A DNA stretch of 30,253 nt from an uncultured Clostridia bacterium (lineage in GTDB: Bacteria; Bacillota; Clostridia; Oscillospirales; CAG-272). Within the stretch, counting starts at the first letter, position 1; every line of letters starts with the position of its first letter. Position numbers and translations under genes: made by a program. The notes beneath the pieces are model-generated. The model had not been told where the DNA came from and ran no database searches. It worked only from the letters and a program-made list of their open reading frames with translations. The stretch is from assembly GCA_904501765.1 (NCBI GenBank), contig CAJGCM010000013.1, positions 1 through 30,253 of the forward strand, written 5' to 3'. This document shows positions 21,483 to 26,852 of this stretch, piece after piece.

Positions 21483-22133
21483 ATGAGAGAAATCTTATTC
21501 AGAGGAAAAATCAGAGGTAGTGGCGCGTGGGTTGTAGGTAATCTAGCCAACGTTAAATGGTGGTTTGACGCATCCCCTATAACAGTTATAATCCCAAACG
21601 ACGCATATTTAGACCCGAGAGATGGACGGGGTCCTATTCGGTACGTGGAGGTTATCCCTGAAACGGTTGGACAGTACACCGGACTGAAGGATAAGAATGG
21701 TAAGAAGATATTTGAGGGGGATGTTGTCGAAGTAGACGGGATTACATATGCATGCTATTGGCATGAGGGTAATTTTGAGTTTGGACTCGAGAACGCGCAG
21801 GAAAGCTTCGGTATAGCATACGCATCGCGCGAGATCGAAGTCATCGGAAATATTCACGACAATCCTGAGTTGTTGGAGACGAATGTTAAAGGTGATTTTA
21901 TGAATGATAAGAAGTGTATTTGCAGGATGTACACATTAGAACTACATAGTAATCTTTCGGGATTTATAAGACGGATGGGCGTGTTTTATACTTGTGAAGA
22001 AGCAGAAGCGTTCTTTGTAAATAGCTACACAAGAAAGTTGAATGATGATGAATATGTAAATATCGTATTCCTAGAATATGATAAACATAATAATCTAATC
22101 AATGATGGTGTCTTATACAAACTGTCTGCTTGA
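21483..22133 (+). CDS. YopX-family protein with an extra C-terminal segment
   Basis: 216 residues. Residues 1-136 are a YopX domain: REILFRGKIRGSGAWVVGNL at the start, then PETVGQYTGLKDKNGKKIFEGDVV and IEVIGNIHDNPELLE, where the family normally ends. Residues 140-216 (from MNDKKCICRMYTL) are unrelated and encoded by visibly more AT-rich DNA. The join contains AAAGGTG 6 bases before an in-frame ATG at 21900, so the second part may be a separate gene that lost the upstream stop codon. YopX proteins are common in phages, function unknown. Ribosome site AAAGGAG. Confidence 0.85.
   Translation: MREILFRGKIRGSGAWVVGNLANVKWWFDASPITVIIPNDAYLDPRDGRGPIRYVEVIPETVGQYTGLKDKNGKKIFEGDVVEVDGITYACYWHEGNFEFGLENAQESFGIAYASREIEVIGNIHDNPELLETNVKGDFMNDKKCICRMYTLELHSNLSGFIRRMGVFYTCEEAEAFFVNSYTRKLNDDEYVNIVFLEYDKHNNLINDGVLYKLSA
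21900..22133 (+). CDS. Possible separate small protein inside the YopX reading frame
   Basis: From ATG 21900 (AAAGGTG upstream) 77 residues, in frame with YopX. Contains CICRMYTLELHSN, GVFYTCEEAEAFF and VFLEYDKHNNLI. Composition is AT-rich like the next gene. May be made alone or as the tail of YopX. Confidence 0.4.
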   Translation: MNDKKCICRMYTLELHSNLSGFIRRMGVFYTCEEAEAFFVNSYTRKLNDDEYVNIVFLEYDKHNNLINDGVLYKLSA

Positions 22134-22173
22134 AAATTTGATGATAAAATGACGATTTTAAGAGGTAGTAGAT

Positions 22174-22422
22174 ATGGAGCTTATTAATAGCTTTACTGGG
22201 ATTTGGCATAGTCCTGTATTTGGAAATTTTACAAATGAAGTTAAAGAAACCATTAGCATTATTCGTTGTGATGAATTGTATATCATTATGAGAGTGAGCG
22301 AATGTGTCAATACGGATTATAGTATCCCGATTGAAACAAAGTATACAAAAGATTATGCAACGGCACTTGGTATGTACGAGAACTGGAATAAAGAACTTAT
22401 GTGGCATATGCACACCACATAA
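22174..22422 (+). CDS. Hypothetical protein in an AT-rich segment
   Basis: 82 residues; TTTTAAGAGG before ATG 22174. Compact beta/alpha protein (FTGIWHSPVFGNFTNEV, CDELYIIMRVSECV) rich in Ile, Thr and Tyr. The DNA is clearly more AT-rich than flanking genes. Codons such as ATT, AAA and TAT dominate, suggesting transfer from another source together with the end of the YopX reading frame. Function unknown. Confidence 0.7.
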   Translation: MELINSFTGIWHSPVFGNFTNEVKETISIIRCDELYIIMRVSECVNTDYSIPIETKYTKDYATALGMYENWNKELMWHMHTT

Positions 22423-22449
22423 AAGAGTGTTTTTTAACTGGAGGTAACT

Positions 22450-22980
22450 ATGACCATCAAAGCCATTACGGTTCAACATAAAAACGTACTGAGATGCCTA
22501 GAAGAGACCGGTAAGTACGAATCCGGTGTACGCACAGTACCCGCAAGCCGATTGAGGGCTTATGACTACATGATGAAAACGTACGGTTATAAAAACCCTC
22601 CGATATTTCTAGCTCCTGTAGGTCAAAGAGTGGAGTTTTGTGGAGCGAACTTTGGCGAAGACTATGTTGCTATTGAATTAGATATTCCTGCCGACAAGGT
22701 TCGTATACAAGAATACTATGACTGGAGCGACTTTATATACTTCGTCGAGGAGTCTGTCGAGGAAGATTTTATAGACACCTTTTCAGATCTTGACGAGTTC
22801 GGTAAGTATGTTCTGTTAGGTACGAAAAATATGGAGGATAATCGGGTATATCAACTAACGGTGGATTATCTGGAGGCGGACTGGGTTACGAAAGTGTCGT
22901 GGGGATTAGACAAGTTGAAGCAGCTGCATAACTGTAGCGGTGGAGCTAACGTGTTGGGCGAGCTGTCGGAGTATGTGTGA
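22450..22980 (+). CDS. DUF3841-like protein
   Basis: 176 residues; TGGAGG before ATG 22450. TVQHKNVLRCLEETGKYESG at the start, LRAYDYMMKTYGY, then VAIELDIPADKVRIQEYYDW match the pattern of DUF3841 proteins (Q..V...L...G.y...RAYdwM...LDiP...vl), found in Gram-positive phages and genomes. No catalytic residues are known to me. The match is by eye only. The end of the gene joins motif TTGATATTT before the next. Confidence 0.55.
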   Translation: MTIKAITVQHKNVLRCLEETGKYESGVRTVPASRLRAYDYMMKTYGYKNPPIFLAPVGQRVEFCGANFGEDYVAIELDIPADKVRIQEYYDWSDFIYFVEESVEEDFIDTFSDLDEFGKYVLLGTKNMEDNRVYQLTVDYLEADWVTKVSWGLDKLKQLHNCSGGANVLGELSEYV

Positions 22981-23004
22981 TTGATATTTTGAAAGGAGAA
23001 AAGT

Positions 23005-23421
23005 ATGGCAACTAAAGATACTGTGGGTACACACGGCTATGGAGCAGATGAGATCAATGCTGCACAGGATGCCGCCAGACGAGTGATGGTAGCGTTTTAT
23101 AGCAGGCAGCCTAATGATGCTGAGGTTGTTCGTAGATACGATGAGATGGATATTAAAATGAGGCAACTAACCGGTTTTTACATAGAAGACCTTATCGATT
23201 TGTTTGCCGCGGGGTACACCTTGGAACCGCCTCGACCTCAGCAGTCCCTTAAGTGGAGTCTGGAGAAGATTTGTAGGGAGAATCCTGAGATGATGGAGGA
23301 GAAGGAGATTGAGTGGACTCCGGATAGGGAGCTTGGACAGGTTCTGGGACAGGTTCCGTGGATGGTGTCGGGACAGGTTCCGGGACAGGCTCCGGTACAG
23401 GAGGGTACGGACGCGCAATAA
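23005..23421 (+). CDS. Hypothetical protein with repetitive Gly-Gln-Val-Pro tail
   Basis: 138 residues; GAAAGGAG before ATG 23005. Residues 1-100 are helical (INAAQDAARRVMVAFY, VRRYDEMDIKMRQLTGFY). Residues 110-134 are built from a four-residue repeat, GQVL/GQVP/SGQV/PGQA, encoded by a 12-base tandem repeat. Its stop codon lies within motif copy 10. Function unknown. Confidence 0.7.
   Translation: MATKDTVGTHGYGADEINAAQDAARRVMVAFYSRQPNDAEVVRRYDEMDIKMRQLTGFYIEDLIDLFAAGYTLEPPRPQQSLKWSLEKICRENPEMMEEKEIEWTPDRELGQVLGQVPWMVSGQVPGQAPVQEGTDAQ
23335..23406 (+). repeat. 12-base tandem repeat in coding sequence
   Basis: Six consecutive 12-base units with consensus GGACAGGTTCCG: four near-identical (23335, 23347, 23371, 23383), one diverged between them (23359) and a partial one last (23395). 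In frame, each unit adds four residues (GQVP). Confidence 0.85.
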
Positions 23422-23437
23422 ACCGCTTCTTTAATGG
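23411..23437 (+). promoter_or_regulatory. Copy 10 of the TCGCG-N16-TTATGG promoter-like motif
   Basis: ACGCG 23411-23415, TAATGG 23432-23437, spacer 16. Overlaps the end of the upstream gene. GGAAGGAG begins at the presumed first G (23436), as in copy 3; the 15 bases TTTAATGGAAGGAGT are shared with copy 3. Confidence 0.72.
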
Positions 23438-23455
23438 AAGGAGTTGATAATACAT

Positions 23456-23713
23456 ATGAAACTACAGGAACTGTATAAAATGCTTCAAAGAGAGGCTAAT
23501 CTCGAAGAGGCGATTGGGAGACTTGAGTGCGAGTCGGTGGTATTGAGTCGAATGTATCATGATATGGACGTTAACGAATACATCGAGTTACTTCAACGTA
23601 ACCGAGAATCGCTTCTTAGGGCTAGAGAGAATCTTGTCATCGTTAGGAGCACTATTCGGATCTATTGTAGGTTACATTTCAAACAGAAGTATTATAACGA
23701 ATTATTTGACTAA
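23456..23713 (+). CDS. Small coiled-coil protein
   Basis: 85 residues. ATG 23456 lies 12 bases after GGAAGGAG, somewhat far; a TTG at 23444 abuts the site. Long helix pattern with Leu/Glu/Arg heptads (LYKMLQREANLEEAIGRLE, YIELLQRNRESLLRARENL). Unit between motif copy 10 and a terminator. Function unknown. Confidence 0.65.
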   Translation: MKLQELYKMLQREANLEEAIGRLECESVVLSRMYHDMDVNEYIELLQRNRESLLRARENLVIVRSTIRIYCRLHFKQKYYNELFD

Positions 23714-23720
23714 GGTATTC

Positions 23721-23756
23721 GGGCCACTGAGGAAACTTGGTGGTCCTTTTGCTTTT
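23721..23756 (+). terminator. Intrinsic terminator
   Basis: GGGCCAC-TGAGGAAACTTG-GTGGTCC (one G-U pair) then TTTTGCTTTT. Separates the accessory units from the regulatory module. Confidence 0.85.
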
Positions 23757-23783
23757 AGTCAAAAGAAAGGAGGATTGATATTT

Positions 23784-24119
23784 ATGGATAATGAGAAGCA
23801 GAAAAAAGATACACTACTTACTATTAGAATGAACCACGATGAGCTGAATGAGCTAGATTATTTAAGTGATTACTCCGGAAAAACGCGGTCGGATACTCTC
23901 ACGCGGGCTTACAAATTTTTTATAAACTCTGGAGCGTCAAACAAAACGATCGAGGATGAGGGTCGCGGGTTGGGTGAAGAGCGTAAAAAACACAAGGTTC
24001 ACTTTCGAGTAACGAGAGATGATGCTGATATTTTGGGAGAGATGGCTAATAAATGTGGCGTAAAAGTGTCGAGAATCGTGCGCGAGGCGTTCAAAGAATA
24101 TCGTCGCTACATGAGATGA
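23784..24119 (+). CDS. Tandem ribbon-helix-helix DNA-binding protein
   Basis: 111 residues from ATG 23784; AAAGGAGG precedes with TTGATATTT as spacer. Two ribbon-helix-helix units in one chain: residues 10-52 (strand TLLTIRMN, helices HDELNELDYLSDYSG and TRSDTLTRAYKFFIN) and residues 70-111 (strand KVHFRVT, helices RDDADILGEMANKCG and VSRIVREAFKEYRRYM). RHH proteins normally dimerise, pairing strands; here one chain could supply both. The 12-copy repeat array starts 18 bases after its stop, so it probably binds there, either as an autorepressor or as a CopG/omega/ParG-type control or partition factor. An in-frame reading back to 23559 overlaps the terminator and is not used. Confidence 0.82.
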   Translation: MDNEKQKKDTLLTIRMNHDELNELDYLSDYSGKTRSDTLTRAYKFFINSGASNKTIEDEGRGLGEERKKHKVHFRVTRDDADILGEMANKCGVKVSRIVREAFKEYRRYMR

Positions 24120-24137
24120 GGCTCTTATTTTACGCAA

Positions 24138-24417
24138 TGTCCTACAAAATAGGGGTCTTAGAAGTGTCCTACACGAAGCAAAATGTAGGACAAAAGTGGG
24201 TAGAAGTGTCCTACAAAACGGTAAATGTAGGACAAAAGTGAGTGGGAGTGTCCTACAAAGAAGTGTCCTACACGAAGCGAAATGTAGGACATTAGGGCGA
24301 AATAGTGTCCTACAAAACCTGAGAAGTGTCCTACAAAAATGAAAATGTAGGACATAACCCGGACGAAAATGACCAAAAAACGGGGTAAAATGATAAAAAT
24401 GAGCCGAAGTGTCCTAC
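24138..24417. repeat. Array of 12 TGTCCTAC sites in direct and inverted orientation
   Basis: Forward TGTCCTAC at 24138, 24165, 24207, 24249, 24264, 24306, 24327 and 24410; reverse GTAGGACA at 24185, 24227, 24284 and 24347. Four forward-reverse pairs form TGTCCTACA-N10-TGTAGGACA with identical geometry (20 bases start to start, about two helical turns); four sites are single. No gene lies in 24120-24603. The layout resembles operator/centromere arrays of RHH proteins or replication iterons. AT-rich DNA follows at 24420-24540. Confidence 0.9.
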
Positions 24418-24443
24418 AAAACGCCATTTTTAGCCAAAAATCG

Positions 24444-24457
24444 TTCTGAGTTTAGAA
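24444..24457. promoter_or_regulatory. Operator-like 14-mer, copy 1
   Basis: TTCTGAGTTTAGAA, an imperfect palindrome. Differs at two positions from the copy at 24559. Typical size and symmetry for an XRE repressor site. Confidence 0.5.
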
Positions 24458-24483
24458 TGTATACCTATAACCCTTCATGATGG

Positions 24484-24531
24484 TTAATTATCTAATTAGA
24501 TAAGGGGCATCTTATAGCAGAAGATAATTAA
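24484..24531. promoter_or_regulatory. Inverted repeat and palindrome upstream of the XRE genes
   Basis: Perfect arms TTAATTATCT (24484-24493) and AGATAATTAA (24522-24531); the left arm overlaps a perfect 16-base palindrome TTATCTAATTAGATAA (24488-24503). AT-rich; may be an operator or an unwinding region. Confidence 0.65.
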
Positions 24532-24558
24532 ACGTTGTTACTGGTTAGGGTCGCAACA

Positions 24559-24572
24559 TTCTGGGTTCAGAA
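24559..24572. promoter_or_regulatory. Operator-like 14-mer, copy 2
   Basis: TTCTGGGTTCAGAA, 12 of 14 bases identical to the 24444 copy, 115 bases away and 32 bases before the XRE start codon. Confidence 0.5.
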
Positions 24573-24603
24573 CGGTCTGATCAAATTTTATGAGGAGGTA
24601 ACT

Positions 24604-24834
24604 ATGACACAAACACAGTGGAGAAACGTATTTGGAGATAACCTAGCCGATATCTTACGCGATAAAGGTATGAGTCAAGCGCAGCTTGCTAGAGACAGCG
24701 GACTGTCTGTTAGTCGAATCAGCGATTACATTAATAAATTTTCCACGCCTACGATATTTGCTCTGATCAATATAGCGTATGCTCTTGATATGGAGCTAAG
24801 TGAGTTAGCGGATTTCGACGAACGAATTGAATGA
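24604..24834 (+). CDS. XRE/Cro-type helix-turn-helix regulator
   Basis: 76 residues from ATG 24604 (TGAGGAGG upstream; the frame is open back to 24535 but without a site). LADILRDKGMSQAQLARDSG, then LSVSRISDYIN, is a textbook XRE helix-turn-helix followed by TPTIFALINIAYALDMELSELAD. A phage lysis/lysogeny or early-gene repressor is likely. The two 14-mers and the palindrome upstream are candidate operators, suggesting autoregulation. First of three XRE genes in a row. Confidence 0.88.
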   Translation: MTQTQWRNVFGDNLADILRDKGMSQAQLARDSGLSVSRISDYINKFSTPTIFALINIAYALDMELSELADFDERIE

Positions 24835-24852
24835 GAGAGGGGATATACATAT

Positions 24853-25269
24853 ATGATAAGAAATAAGTACGATGAGATATTGGATCGCTTTGTAAATTAC
24901 TACTCGTATTTATGGGATCAAGCTGTGGATTGGTGGCCTTCTGGTCGCCGATGTATAACCGTAAAGCTTAGAGACGGAACTATGATTGAGTTTGATTCGT
25001 TTGAAGATACGATCCGCACCATATCCTCTGATGATTTTACTAAAGATACTGAAAGTTTAAAAAAGAATCTCGGTCACAACTTAAAGAAAATGGTTCTTAC
25101 CAGAGGTATGCCGCAATCTGAGATAGCAGCAAAGTGCGGAATCACCGAGGCTATGTTGTCTAGATATATCCATGGAACTAGCATGCCCGGCATAGATAAA
25201 CTCTATACTCTTGCCTCTATCTTGGGTTGCAGAGTTATTGATATTCTTGGTGATTATAATGAAACTTGA
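24853..25269 (+). CDS. XRE-family regulator with N-terminal extension
   Basis: 138 residues; GAGAGGGG before ATG 24853. Residues 1-70 are an unrecognised domain rich in aromatics (DRFVNYYSYLWDQAVDWW). Residues 73-138 form an XRE helix-turn-helix: LKKMVLTRGMPQSEIAAKCG, ITEAMLSRYIHGTSMPG, then LYTLASILGCRVIDILG. Closely resembles the neighbours in its DNA-binding part, so the trio may have arisen by duplication. Confidence 0.85.
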   Translation: MIRNKYDEILDRFVNYYSYLWDQAVDWWPSGRRCITVKLRDGTMIEFDSFEDTIRTISSDDFTKDTESLKKNLGHNLKKMVLTRGMPQSEIAAKCGITEAMLSRYIHGTSMPGIDKLYTLASILGCRVIDILGDYNET

Positions 25270-25286
25270 TAAAAGGAGGCGAAACT

Positions 25287-25554
25287 ATGTGTCCTGTATT
25301 CATAGGTGATGAGGCTAACTGGATTGTTAATTTTAGTTACAATCTTCGTTATATGATCAGAGATAAAAAAATCTAGTTCTATAAAAGTCGGAGATAAAAC
25401 CGGTATACATCCGGCTATGATTCGTAGATACATGAAAGGTCTATCGAAGCCTAGTCAGGAACAGATCGAGCTAATCGCATCCGCATTGGAGTGCGACGTT
25501 AGCGAATTGACTGATAATGTGTACGACTATAATATGACGGTAACTGAAGATTAA
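25287..25554 (+). pseudogene. XRE regulator split by a frameshift at a seven-A run
   Basis: ATG 25287 (AAAAGGAGG upstream) reads 29 codons to TAG 25374-25376. The run of seven A before it shifts the frame: with six A the frame continues as KVGDKTGIHPAMIRRYMKGL, then EQIELIASALECDVSELTD, to TAA 25552, an XRE domain of about 88 residues whose first helix (NFSYNLRYMIRDKK) is in the first part. So this is a one-base insertion, a sequencing error in the homopolymer, or slippage-dependent expression. Both halves are clearly homologous to the two XRE genes before it. Confidence 0.8.
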
Positions 25555-25572
25555 AAGAAAGGATTGATATTT

Positions 25573-25764
25573 ATGTTAGGTAATCTATTATGCTGGATCA
25601 TGGCGATAGGATTGTTTATCTCAGGATTCGCCGATCAAAACGAGATGTATATGAAATTAGTATTCATGCTCAGTTTCATCCTAGTCGGTGCTGTATGTAA
25701 GTTAGTCGATGCATACCGAGAAGTGAACAAACCTGCATCTAGCAATACAATGACAAAGGATTGA
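25573..25764 (+). CDS. Small two-span membrane protein
   Basis: 63 residues; AAAGGA then TTGATATTT then ATG 25573. Hydrophobic segments at residues 2-19 and 28-44, then a charged tail. Its stop codon is again inside AAAGGATTGATATTT, the same 15 bases that precede its start, giving a direct repeat flanking the gene. Function unknown. Confidence 0.7.
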   Translation: MLGNLLCWIMAIGLFISGFADQNEMYMKLVFMLSFILVGAVCKLVDAYREVNKPASSNTMTKD

Positions 25765-25778
25765 TATTTCAAGGAGAG

Positions 25779-25812
25779 AGAGGGTTGCGGAAACGCGCCC
25801 TCTTTCATTTTG
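25779..25812 (+). terminator. Intrinsic terminator
   Basis: AGAGGG-TT-GCG-GAAA-CGC-G-CCCTCT followed by TTCATTTT. Ends the regulatory operon. Confidence 0.88.
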
Positions 25813-25845
25813 CCCACTCGCGCTACTTTTTGTAACATTCAAAAT

Positions 25846-25872
25846 TCGCGTGAAAAACAAGCCCTTTTATGA
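25846..25872 (+). promoter_or_regulatory. Copy 11 of the TCGCG-N16-TTATGG promoter-like motif
   Basis: TCGCG 25846-25850, TTATGA 25867-25872, spacer 16, with the full TGAAAAACA inner block also seen in copy 8. Precedes the nuclease and RNA polymerase-like genes; a terminator-like hairpin begins at its presumed first G. Confidence 0.78.
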
Positions 25873-25916
25873 GAGGAAGATAAGTATTGCGCAAAACGCA
25901 CGATTCCTCTTCTTTT
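25871..25916 (+). terminator. Terminator/attenuator after motif copy 11
   Basis: GAGGAA (25873) pairs with TTCCTC (25904), with an inner TGCG-CAAAA-CGCA hairpin, then TTCTTTTA. If real, transcription from copy 11 into the RNA polymerase-like gene would be attenuated here. Confidence 0.65.
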
Positions 25917-25955
25917 ACGTTTAATCCATATAATTCATCGAAAGGAGGTCCACTT

Positions 25956-26246
25956 ATGTTAGAAAACAAATTCCAAGCGAATCTTATCAAAAAGATTAAA
26001 TCACAATATCCTGGCTGTATCGTGATGAAGAACGATCCGAGTTACATCCAAGGCATCCCTGATCTACTAGTTCTCTATAAAGATAAGTGGGTCTCACTGG
26101 AATGTAAAAAAAGCGCGAACGCGAGGCACCAGCCTAATCAAGACTACTATGTCGAGCAGATGGACAAAATGTCATTTTCTAGATTTATATATCCGGAGAA
26201 TGAGCAAGAGGTTCTAGATGAATTACGACATAGATTCGAAGATTAG
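25956..26246 (+). CDS. VRR-NUC-like PD-(D/E)XK endonuclease
   Basis: 96 residues; AAAGGAGG before ATG 25956. The core PSYIQGIPDLLVLYKDKWVS, then LECKKS, contains the PD and ExK catalytic signature (Asp of GIPD, Glu and Lys of LECKK) of small VRR-NUC or Holliday-junction resolvase-like nucleases. Phage members are thought to act in replication or packaging-linked DNA processing. Start chosen by ribosome site over an in-frame reading at 25887. Followed at 17 bases by another nuclease. Confidence 0.82.
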   Translation: MLENKFQANLIKKIKSQYPGCIVMKNDPSYIQGIPDLLVLYKDKWVSLECKKSANARHQPNQDYYVEQMDKMSFSRFIYPENEQEVLDELRHRFED

Positions 26247-26263
26247 TAAAGGAGAGGTGTCCG

Positions 26264-26848
26264 TTGATATTTAACAAACATTACAACTTAGAGGGATTAC
26301 ACGCCCCATTCTCAGCAAGCCAATCTTCTTGGCTTAGATATGATGATGATAAAGCAAAAGAAGCCTATGAGAGAAAGCGCGCCGCCGAACGAGGGACTCG
26401 ACTTCACGCTTGGGCTAAAGAAACTATCGATCTTGGTATTAAACAGCCTCGGTCTACTAAAACTCTCTATGCTTACGTAAACGACGCTATCGGTTTTAAG
26501 ATGGCTACTGAAGTCGTCTTGTTTTACACCGAGCGCTTCTTCGGTACAGCAGATGCTATATCTTTCCGTAAAGACCCGAAGACCGGAAGATTTAGACTTA
26601 GAATCCATGACCTAAAAACAGGAGTGGTCGGAGATCCCGACAAGCACTTTGAGCAGCTGAAAGTATACGCTGCTCTTTTTTGTTTGGAGTATAAGTTCAA
26701 GCCGGCAGAGATTGATATTACTCTTGGAGTCTACAAGAAAGACGAAGTGGCGTTCTGCGATCCTGAACCCGAAGAAATTATACATATTATGAACAAGATC
26801 GTACACCTGGATAAGTTACTGGCAAAAATGGACAATGAGGAGGTTTGA
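26264..26848 (+). CDS. Cas4/RecB-like PD-(D/E)XK nuclease
   Basis: 194 residues from TTG 26264, 9 bases after AAAGGAGAGG. RGTRLHAWA gives the first-helix His, FFGTADAISF the catalytic Asp, RIHDLKTG the D-x-K pair and HFEQLKVYAALF the QxxxY helix: the order seen in RecB/Cas4-type exonucleases. The Cys residues of a Cas4 iron-sulfur cluster are not evident, so a RecB-like (PDDEXK_1) exonuclease for recombination is preferred. The TTG belongs to the recurrent TTGATATTT sequence. Confidence 0.8.
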   Translation: MIFNKHYNLEGLHAPFSASQSSWLRYDDDKAKEAYERKRAAERGTRLHAWAKETIDLGIKQPRSTKTLYAYVNDAIGFKMATEVVLFYTERFFGTADAISFRKDPKTGRFRLRIHDLKTGVVGDPDKHFEQLKVYAALFCLEYKFKPAEIDITLGVYKKDEVAFCDPEPEEIIHIMNKIVHLDKLLAKMDNEEV

Positions 26849-26852
26849 TATC

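Noticed and set aside
24138..24417. CRISPR-like array
   Set aside because: Repeats are only 8-9 bases, occur in both orientations and have irregular gaps with no spacer-length units; fits protein-binding sites, not CRISPR.
24158..24427. Minus-strand 89-codon frame across the repeat array
   Set aside because: It only translates the repeats (VGHF/SYI patterns), has no ribosome site, and opposes all other genes.
25820..25845. A further TCGCG at 25818-25822
   Set aside because: No TTATGG-like block 16 bases downstream; the next TCGCG at 25846 is the true copy.
26264..26848. True Cas4 with iron-sulfur cluster
   Set aside because: The four cluster Cys residues are not evident and there are no CRISPR genes; RecB-like nuclease preferred.
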